Part shown: one piece after another, positions 42,498-48,780 of the stretch
Layout of the letters: the number at the start of each line of letters is the position of its first letter
Position numbering within the stretch: the stretch's first letter is position 1
Source: JBMDXB01 sp048594885
GTDB lineage: Bacteria > Acidobacteriota > Vicinamibacteria > Vicinamibacterales > 2-12-FULL-66-21
Assembly: GCA_048594885.1 (NCBI GenBank)
Contig: JBMDXB010000079.1
Span: 54,462 to 118,461 of the forward strand
Length of the DNA stretch: 64,000 nt
Direction: 5' to 3'
Notes under the pieces: generated by a model
What the model was told of the DNA's origin: nothing
The model's database searches: none
What the model saw: only the letters and a program-made list of their open reading frames with translations
Made by a program: the position numbers and the translations under genes

Positions 42498-43843
42498 CAG
42501 GCGGAACCGAAGTAGTCGCGCACGCGGCTGACGGTATCCGCCGTGGCGAAGACGAGCAGCCGATCGTAGGGCCGGATCTGATCCTGTCCGCGCGGCACGA
42601 TCGCCTCCGTGCCGCGCAGAATCGCGCCGACGATGGACTGCGGCGGCGCGTTCATTTCCGCCAGCGCCCGCGGACGGTAGCTCGATGGCACCACGAGCTC
42701 GACGATGGTGGCCTGACCTTCCTCGAGCACCGCGAGCAGGTTCGCCCGGCCGCCCTGGATGTGATGCAGGATCGATGCGACGGCGGCGCCCCGCGCCGAC
42801 AGCGCGACGTCGATGCCGACGCGCTCGAACAGCCGCAGGTTCGCCGGCCTGCTCACCCGCGTGATGATCTTGCGCACGCCGAGCTGCCGCGCCAGCAGCG
42901 ACGCGAACAGGTTGCGCTCGTCGTTGTCGATGACCGAGACGAGCACGTCGCTGCGGCCGATCTCCTCCGCCTCGAGGAGCTCGAGATCCGTGCCATCGCC
43001 GTTCAGCACCAGCGCGCGCCGCAGCGCGGCGGCCAGCATCTCGCCGCGGCGCCGGTCGCGCTCGATGATCCTCAGGTTGATGCCGCGCGTCGCCTCGAGC
43101 TTCTGCGCCAGCCTGAACCCGACGTCCCCCCCGCCGATGATCGTGACGAGCTGCGCGGTGCCGCGCTCCCGGTCGGCGCCATGAATCTGCGGCTCGATCG
43201 CTCGCATCGCCTCGGGCGTCCCCATGACGATGATCTTGTCGCCGGCCGACAGCCGCGTGTCCCCGCGCGGGATCTCGATCGTGTCGCGGCGCTTCACCGC
43301 AACGACGAGCGCTCCGCGCGGCAGGTGCAGGCCGGCAATGGGACCACCCGTCAGCGGCGACCCCGGCTCGAGGCGATACTCGAGCAGCCGGATCCGGCCG
43401 CCGGCGAATACCTCCGCGTCGATCGCTCCCGGCGCCGCGATGACCCGCTCGATGTCGTCCGCCAGCTGCGCTTCCGGCCAGACGATCCGCTCGATGCCGA
43501 AGTGGGCGCGGACGCTTTCCGCCGTCGCGTCGCCGCCGAGGAAGTCCTCCCGCGACACGAAGCAGATGGTGCGGACCGTGCCCGAACGATTCGCAATCGC
43601 GCAGGCGACCATGTTGACTTCGTCGAGGCCGGTGCAGGCGATGAGCAGGTTCGCGTCACGCACGCGCGCGCGCTCGAGGACGTCGGCGTTCGTGGCGCTG
43701 CCGGTGAGGAACTCGACGTCGAGCGACGCGAAGCGCTCGCTGACCTCAGGGTTGTGATCGACGACGAAGATCTCGTGCTCGCGCGACAGTTCTCTGGCCA
43801 GCGCGTAGCCGATCTCCCCGCCGCCGACGATGATGATGCGCAT
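42497..43843 (-). CDS. trkA: Trk system potassium uptake regulatory protein TrkA
   Basis: The 448-residue protein has two tandem RCK units: RIIIVGGGEIGYALARELS (GGGxxG, residues 2-20) and VTIIGGGDVGFRLAQKLE (about 225-245). Each is followed by a TrkA-C domain with ligand-binding patterns (DKIIVMGTPE, YDRLLVFATAD). It binds NAD(H) or nucleotides and gates TrkH from the cytoplasm. It is the first gene of the operon. Start ATG 43843. Confidence 0.95.
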   Translation of the reverse strand: MRIIIVGGGEIGYALARELSREHEIFVVDHNPEVSERFASLDVEFLTGSATNADVLERARVRDANLLIACTGLDEVNMVACAIANRSGTVRTICFVSREDFLGGDATAESVRAHFGIERIVWPEAQLADDIERVIAAPGAIDAEVFAGGRIRLLEYRLEPGSPLTGGPIAGLHLPRGALVVAVKRRDTIEIPRGDTRLSAGDKIIVMGTPEAMRAIEPQIHGADRERGTAQLVTIIGGGDVGFRLAQKLEATRGINLRIIERDRRRGEMLAAALRRALVLNGDGTDLELLEAEEIGRSDVLVSVIDNDERNLFASLLARQLGVRKIITRVSRPANLRLFERVGIDVALSARGAAVASILHHIQGGRANLLAVLEEGQATIVELVVPSSYRPRALAEMNAPPQSIVGAILRGTEAIVPRGQDQIRPYDRLLVFATADTVSRVRDYFGSA

Positions 43844-43874
43844 TCGTCAGTGGGGCAGGATACATGAGAGGAGG

Positions 43875-43894
43875 GGCGGAACTGAAGTTCCGCC
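43875..43894. repeat. palindromic element, copy 4
   Basis: GGCGGAACTGAAGTTCCGCC lies between the trkA start (43843) and the end of the secreted protein gene (43912), followed by CTACTG. The left flank (GAGG) has lost the GTGAT seen in other copies. Confidence 0.8.
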
Positions 43895-43911
43895 CTACTG
43901 TTTCATGAAGG

Positions 43912-44838
43912 CTATTTTCGGAATGCTTCGAAGCTGTAGGAAACGCCAGTGGTGACGAAGAACGTCGTGCTGTTGAGGTCCTGCCGCGAGATCGTGCGGC
44001 CGACGCTGCCGAACACGGCCACGTTCGGCGTCACGGCAACGGTCGCACCGCCGCTGACGTCCGTCCGCGTCTGCACGAGGCCGAGCGCGGAGCTGAGCTC
44101 GTCGCTTCTGGTGGAATGCGACTGCGTGATCGTGCCCACGAGCCACAGCTTGTCCGACACGGCGGTCTCGAGGCCGGCGCCGGCAAACAGCGCGCCTCGC
44201 GAAAAGTACCCGGCGCTGCCGAACGCGCGCCAGCCCTGACGCTGCACTTCAATCGTGCCGGGCAGCGCCCACTGGACGCGTCCCTCGTCCGGGTACGGCT
44301 GGAAACGAAGCACTTCGAGAACGGGAACGATCGCGAAGCCGACGCCGCGCGGACTTGCCGACGGATCGCGAAGCTGAATCTTCGCATTGAGATAGAGATC
44401 GCCAACGCCGCGCGACACCGGTCCGCCGGGCTCGTTGACGTGATACACGGGCACGCTGAAGCCGACCTGTACGCGCCGAGCGAGGCCGACGCCGCCGTCG
44501 ACCATCGGCACGTTGACTTCGCGGAAGAGCGGCGTGCGCCAGTAGCCGAACGACACGCTCGTCCATCCCGTGCCCGGCGACAGCATCGACGCATCGTCCA
44601 GCCACACGCCGAAGTTCCTCACGCCGGCGCCGGGCGGCTGGAAGACCACCCCATCAGCCGAGTCGCCGCTTCCGGACGATGACGTGGAAGGCGCCGGTGC
44701 GGAGGCAGCGGATGGCGATCCGCTGCGCCCGCGGCCGTACGCGTTGCCCTTGCCCTGCGCCCACGCGGACGCAGCCGCACCCGCGATCAGGATCGCCGCC
44801 GCGGCGGCCACCGCGAGCGCGCGAGGCGTGCGAGCCAT
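43912..44838 (-). CDS. secreted outer-membrane beta-barrel-like protein
   Basis: The 308-residue protein has a signal peptide (ALAVAAAAAILIAGAAASAWAQ) and a Ser/Pro/Gly-rich linker. From residue 70 on it has about ten alternating strands (WTSVSFGYWRTPLF, RRVQVGFSVPVYH, GDLYLNAKIQLRD, ATVAVTPNVAVFGSVG) and ends TGVSYSFEAFRK, consistent with an outer-membrane barrel of the kind used for hydrophobic solute passage. No specific family is recognised. It starts two bases after the stop of the 241-residue secreted protein gene and is probably co-transcribed with it. Confidence 0.75.
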   Translation of the reverse strand: MARTPRALAVAAAAAILIAGAAASAWAQGKGNAYGRGRSGSPSAASAPAPSTSSSGSGDSADGVVFQPPGAGVRNFGVWLDDASMLSPGTGWTSVSFGYWRTPLFREVNVPMVDGGVGLARRVQVGFSVPVYHVNEPGGPVSRGVGDLYLNAKIQLRDPSASPRGVGFAIVPVLEVLRFQPYPDEGRVQWALPGTIEVQRQGWRAFGSAGYFSRGALFAGAGLETAVSDKLWLVGTITQSHSTRSDELSSALGLVQTRTDVSGGATVAVTPNVAVFGSVGRTISRQDLNSTTFFVTTGVSYSFEAFRK

Positions 44839-44840
44839 CG

Positions 44841-45566
44841 CTATTCTCCGCCGTCCTTCTTCTTCGTCTTGTTCTTGCTCCGCTCGACGCGCTCCGCGTC
44901 CGTGATGATTCGGTTCGCGTCGCTCTCGGCGCGGCGCACCTCAGTGGTGACGTTCACGTCCGAGCGCTCCGACTGAATCGCCTGCCCGAGGCTCATGCCG
45001 TCGTCGACCATCCGTGTCTTCAACTGCGTGAAGGGGATGTCGAGGTTGTCCGATACGTTCACGGCGGCGACGAACTGACCGAGGTTGCGGAAACCCTCCG
45101 CAGCCGCCATCAGATCCGTGCCGTCGGGCAGCCGCGTTCTGAGTTTGTCAGCGAGGTTCGTGTTCTGCTGCAGCTTCTGCTGAACCGGCGTCAACGTGAG
45201 TGTCGTGCCGGTCGTCGTCGTAGTCGTCGTGGTGGTGGTTGTCTTGTTCTTGTTCTTGCCGCTCGCGGTGCTCGCGGTCGTCGTCGTCGAAGTCGTGTGC
45301 TTCGGCCCTTTGGGTGTCGCGGCCTTCGTCGACTGCCCCTGACCGCGGGTCGTCTTCGGGCCCTGGGCCTTCGGTCCACCCTGAGCCTTCGGGCCACCCT
45401 GCGCCTTCGGACCGCCCTGCGCGTGCATCGCGCCCTGTCCCTTCGGCGCCGTCTGCGTCACGTGCCCCTTGCCCTTCGCGCCACCCTGTCCGCGTTGCGC
45501 GAAAGCGGCATTGGCGGAAAAGACCATTGCTGCTGAGATGACGATCGCAGTGACTGAACGATTCAT
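44841..45566 (-). CDS. secreted low-complexity protein with GGPKAQ and poly-Thr repeats
   Basis: The 241-residue protein has a signal peptide (RSVTAIVISAAMVFSANAAFAQ), three copies of GGPKAQ (residues 50-68), a run of about eleven Thr interrupted by Gly, and then a helical domain of 120 residues (LTPVQQKLQQNTNLADKLRTRL, seen as PVQQKLQQN, and FTQLKTRMVDDG, SLGQAIQSERSD). The C-terminus is Lys-rich. The ordered domain may bind a partner near the barrel protein encoded downstream. GGAGG lies upstream of the ATG at 45566. Function unknown. Confidence 0.75.
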   Translation of the reverse strand: MNRSVTAIVISAAMVFSANAAFAQRGQGGAKGKGHVTQTAPKGQGAMHAQGGPKAQGGPKAQGGPKAQGPKTTRGQGQSTKAATPKGPKHTTSTTTTASTASGKNKNKTTTTTTTTTTTGTTLTLTPVQQKLQQNTNLADKLRTRLPDGTDLMAAAEGFRNLGQFVAAVNVSDNLDIPFTQLKTRMVDDGMSLGQAIQSERSDVNVTTEVRRAESDANRIITDAERVERSKNKTKKKDGGE

Positions 45567-45710
45567 TCGTATGCCTCCTGTTGGCCTTGGAGACCAAGCG
45601 GTCTACTGGCAAGAGGCATTCCACGAGCGTGTGCAGGCGTGAGCAGGAAAATCGGCCGTGAGGGATTACACGAATGAGCGAGCGGCGACAGTAACGGTAG
45701 AGATTACATT

Positions 45711-45910
45711 GTCCGAGGGTCCGAGGGTCCGGGGGGTCCGAGGGTCGGGGGGGTCCGAGGGTCCGAGGGGTCCGAGGGTCCGAGGGGTCCGAGGGTCCGA
45801 GGGTCCGAGGGTCCGAGGAGTCCGAGAAGTCCGAGTCGTTCGAGAGGGCAACTCGGCCGCTCGAAGAACTCGGCCTCTCGGACCCTCGGACAACTCGGAC
45901 TCTCGGACTC
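45711..45910. repeat. heptanucleotide array (GTCCGAG)n with inverted half
   Basis: About 130 bases of GTCCGAG-type units (some with extra G) are followed by the reverse-complement form CTCGGAC up to 45910. The two halves can pair as a long hairpin. The array lies in a gene-free stretch of 352 bases (45567-45918) between two minus-strand genes; the rest of this stretch holds only the upstream region of the gene starting at 45566. Confidence 0.85.
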
Positions 45911-45918
45911 GCGGGCAC

Positions 45919-46380
45919 TCATCTCGGCGTGCCCGCGCCCGGCGGCCCAAACGGGCCGCCACGTCCGCGGCCGCGGCGGCTGCGCGCGCGGTCCTGCTCG
46001 AGCCACTTGTCGAATTTCGGCTGCTGCTCGGACGTGAGCACCGCGCGGATCTCCGCCTGCAGCTCGTTCTGCTCGCGCTCCATGCGATCGCGCATCTCAC
46101 GGCGCACGCGCTCGAGCGGCTCGCGGCGCGCGTCGAAGATCTTCTGGATGCGGGAGCGCTGATCGTCGCTCAGCTGCAGCTCCTCGTCGAGTCGATCGAT
46201 GAGCGCTTCAGGAGGCGGCGGCCCACCGCGTCCGGGGCCTGGCCCCGGAATGAAGAACGGCCGCTCCGGTCCGGGACGCACGTCCATGCGCCGCCCGACC
46301 AGCGCGCCGGCCGCGACGCCCGCCACGAACACGGCCAGCACGAACAACGAGAACCAGATGCGCGTCCTGCTATCGCTCAT
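45919..46380 (-). CDS. membrane-anchored Spy/CpxP-like periplasmic sensor
   Basis: The 153-residue protein has one N-terminal membrane helix (IWFSLFVLAVFVAGVAAGALVG). A Pro/Gly-rich linker follows, then a helical hairpin (EALIDRLDEELQLSDDQRSRIQKIFDARREPLERVR, seen as LQLSDDQRSRIQKIF, with LTSEQQPKFDKWL) of the Spy/CpxP/heavy-metal sensor (CnrX) type. The ATG at 46380 overlaps the anti-sigma gene by 11 bases. Together with sigma and anti-sigma genes just upstream it resembles a sigma-anti-sigma-sensor unit like cnrYXH, but metal binding is not shown. No conserved metal ligands stand out. Confidence 0.85.
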   Translation of the reverse strand: MSDSRTRIWFSLFVLAVFVAGVAAGALVGRRMDVRPGPERPFFIPGPGPGRGGPPPPEALIDRLDEELQLSDDQRSRIQKIFDARREPLERVRREMRDRMEREQNELQAEIRAVLTSEQQPKFDKWLEQDRARSRRGRGRGGPFGPPGAGTPR

Positions 46381-46879
46381 TGCCGGCCTCTCCGGACGAC
46401 GGGGCGGCGCCGGTGAGCACGGCTTCGATCAGCGCATCGCCCGTGACCGACGGCTGAAGGAAGACGTCGGCGGCGGTCGAATTCGACGCGGTCCATTCCT
46501 CGATCGTCGGCGTCGAGGACTGGGTCATCTCCGTCCCGCTGGCTCGTGCGATATCGAGGTAGGCGACAACGAGCAGGGCCGCGGCGGCGGGCGCAAGACC
46601 CGCCGTCCATGCGCGCCAGTTCGCAAGGCCCAGCCAACCCTCGTCCGCTCCGGCCTCGCGATCGATCCGCGCGGCGACGCGTGCCTCGAGTCCAGGCCGC
46701 ACCGGCGTTTCGAGCCGCGCTCGGAGCAGGCCGGCGACGGCACGCTGCGTCTCGAGCTCGGCGCGGCACGCGGCGCACGAAGAGAGGTGCGCCTCGAGCG
46801 CCGCGTGATCGCCGGGCGCGAGCGCCTGCTCGTCCTCGGCGTAACGCGAAATCAGCGGCTGTACGCCTGTGCAGGTCAC
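46370..46879 (-). CDS. zinc-finger anti-sigma factor
   Basis: The 169-residue membrane protein has the ZAS motif HLSSCAAC (H-x3-C-x2-C) near residue 30 and one helix (APAAAALLVVAYLDIA, about 93-110). The outer C-terminus is short and Thr/Ser-rich. It should hold the overlapping ECF sigma factor at the membrane. GTG start at 46879 overlaps the sigma stop by four bases (GTGA), so production is balanced. The Spy-like gene begins before its stop. Confidence 0.93.
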   Translation of the reverse strand: MTCTGVQPLISRYAEDEQALAPGDHAALEAHLSSCAACRAELETQRAVAGLLRARLETPVRPGLEARVAARIDREAGADEGWLGLANWRAWTAGLAPAAAALLVVAYLDIARASGTEMTQSSTPTIEEWTASNSTAADVFLQPSVTGDALIEAVLTGAAPSSGEAGNER

Positions 46880-47499
46880 GGCTTGCCTCGCAACGGCGCG
46901 AGCAGCGGCCGCAGCCGCTGGCGCGCACGGAAGATTCTCGATTCCACCGTCCCCATCGGCACGTTCAGCGCCTCGGCGATCTCACGATACTCGAGACCCT
47001 GGACGTCGCGCAGGACGACCGCCTCCCGCAGCTCGCCCGGCAGCGTCGCCAGCGCGCGGTCGATGGCGTCACGCATCATGATCTGCTGCTCGACGCTCTC
47101 GTCGGGATCGACCGCCCGCTCGAGCGGGTCCTGCTCGCTCTCGGCCGGCGCGCTCCACAGCAGGCTCTGCAGCCTCGAGCGCCGGCTGCGGTGCGTCCGA
47201 ATCACGTTCAGCGCGATGCCGTAGATCCACGTCTTGAACGTGCTCTCGCCGCGAAACTTCGCCAGGCTGCGCCAGATGCGGACGAACACCTCCTGCGCCA
47301 TATCGTCCACGTCGGCATCCGACGCGGTCATCGCACGCGCCAGGTTGACGATCTGGGCCTGATAGCGCCGGACCAGCTCGTCGAACGCCTGGCGGTCGCC
47401 TGTGGCAGCAGCCTCGACAAGGTCGCGATCGGCATCCACGTCTGGAGATCTAGCGAGGCTTCGCCTCAGGTCCTTCGGCTTCGCCTCGCTAGCCGGCAT
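46876..47499 (-). CDS. ECF sigma factor with zinc-finger anti-sigma partner
   Basis: The 207-residue sigma factor has region 2 (DRQAFDELVRRYQAQIVNLA, seen as AFDELVRRYQ, then DMAQEVFVRIWRSL and TWIYGIALNVIRTHRSR) and region 4 (LPGELREAVVLRDVQGLEYREIAEALNV, seen as EAVVLRDVQGL, then TVESRIFRARQRL). It should direct transcription of its own operon and envelope-stress genes. The ATG at 47499 gives PASEAKPKDLRRSLARS before the core; these codons lie in an inverted repeat and there is no ribosome site, so a downstream GTG could be used. The 254-base region upstream (47500-47753) holds no gene. Confidence 0.9.
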   Translation of the reverse strand: MPASEAKPKDLRRSLARSPDVDADRDLVEAAATGDRQAFDELVRRYQAQIVNLARAMTASDADVDDMAQEVFVRIWRSLAKFRGESTFKTWIYGIALNVIRTHRSRRSRLQSLLWSAPAESEQDPLERAVDPDESVEQQIMMRDAIDRALATLPGELREAVVLRDVQGLEYREIAEALNVPMGTVESRIFRARQRLRPLLAPLRGKP

Positions 47500-47753
47500 T
47501 CTTGGTAACACCGCGCTGACGCGCGGCCGGCGGTCTCGACCCTGCTCGAGGCGTTTGACCGCGGACGCCGTCAGTTTATTCCCTTGTTCTGGACGCTGCC
47601 GAACGTTCGTGAGGCAAGTGCAAGCGGCACCGATGCCGGAGCTGTGGTGGATATTGAGACGGGCGGGCAAGCAGGCCAGGTCGACACGTTAAGTGGCCAC
47701 GCTGCGTTCAGACCGCCGCCAGGGTACCTTCACCAAGCCTGCGCCCCGCCGGG

Positions 47754-48668
47754 CTATTTGATCTTCGCGCCGTTGGCACAACTGCTGTCAAATCTCCGCG
47801 TCCCAGCGGTGCCGGCCAGCGTTCCGATTAACCCGTCCACCGCCGAATTAATCGAGCAGACAACCCCAAAACCCACGTTCCCTACGGCCGTTTCGTTCGG
47901 AGGATTCAGGATTCCCTGCAGATCGCCGAGTTGCACGAACGACTGCTGTGTTACGACGACTCCATCGGAGCCGTTTCCGTCGACGAAGTTGCCCGCAAGA
48001 TCCGCATGCGACGCACCTGAAATCGACACGCCGGGACCGTCGTTGTCGCTAATCGTATTTCCGACCAGGGACGCGCCGGACGTCCGCGCGACGAGTACGC
48101 CACCGGCCGGCCCGTTTCTCCTGATGAGATTCCCAGCAGGGGTCGCAGTCTCGAGATCCAGAAAGCCTGCACGGACGAACGAACTTTCCAACACCCTGAT
48201 GCCCGCGGTCGCATTGAACTCAATGACGCTGTTGACGACGCGAGCGTAGCTATGTTGGGCGACGTTGATTCCGTTGTCAGCGTTGTCGCGAATGGCGGTG
48301 CGGTCGATGAGCGCCGTGCCGCCGCGCAGCACCGCAACGCCATTGCGGCCCCCGGTAATGGTGAATCGCCGGATGGTGATGCTCCGGCCGGCAACGAGAA
48401 GTGCGTTCGACGTGCGGCTGGGGCTGCGCAGCGTGGTCAGCCCCTGGCCGTCGAGCGTGATCCGCGTGACCTCGTCCAGGATCCTCACGCTTTCGACGCA
48501 GAGGCCGCGGACCAGAATCGTGTCACCCGGCTGCGCGGCCTCCACCGCTGACTGAATCGCCTGGCCGGCGTCGCAATCGATAGACCAGGTGGCGCCCTGT
48601 GCCGGCGCGGCGAGCGGTGCTACAAGCAGCAGCGCCGCCAATCCGCACGTGCTGAAGGTCGTTGCCAT
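47754..48668 (-). CDS. secreted right-handed beta-helix protein
   Basis: The 304-residue protein has a signal peptide (TFSTCGLAALLLVAPLAAPAQG) and begins like NosD proteins (QAIQSAVEAAQPGDTILVRG, seen as SAVEAAQPGDTI). Parallel beta-helix coils run through the rest (ITIRRFTITGGRNGVAV, NGINVAQHSYARV, NTISDNDGPGVSI, GVVVTQQSF). Two Cys near each end may pair. No catalytic motif is evident; a polysaccharide-binding role is possible. GGGAGG lies ten bases before the ATG at 48668; a TTG further upstream is unlikely. It follows the kinase-propeller gene by 112 bases. Confidence 0.82.
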   Translation of the reverse strand: MATTFSTCGLAALLLVAPLAAPAQGATWSIDCDAGQAIQSAVEAAQPGDTILVRGLCVESVRILDEVTRITLDGQGLTTLRSPSRTSNALLVAGRSITIRRFTITGGRNGVAVLRGGTALIDRTAIRDNADNGINVAQHSYARVVNSVIEFNATAGIRVLESSFVRAGFLDLETATPAGNLIRRNGPAGGVLVARTSGASLVGNTISDNDGPGVSISGASHADLAGNFVDGNGSDGVVVTQQSFVQLGDLQGILNPPNETAVGNVGFGVVCSINSAVDGLIGTLAGTAGTRRFDSSCANGAKIK

Positions 48669-48780
48669 GGCTGTCGTTCCTCCCGTCAATGGAGCTCGGA
48701 CACACCTCCCCGAGCGGCGAAAAAGCCGCAGGGAGCCGAACTCTGTTACACGAGATCGCGCAACCGAAGGAGGGATTGGG

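Noticed and set aside
43912..46380. A prophage or integrated element in the repeat-rich 44-46 kb region
   Set aside because: No integrase, phage structural gene or attachment repeat is seen; genes are ordinary secreted and sigma-related ones.
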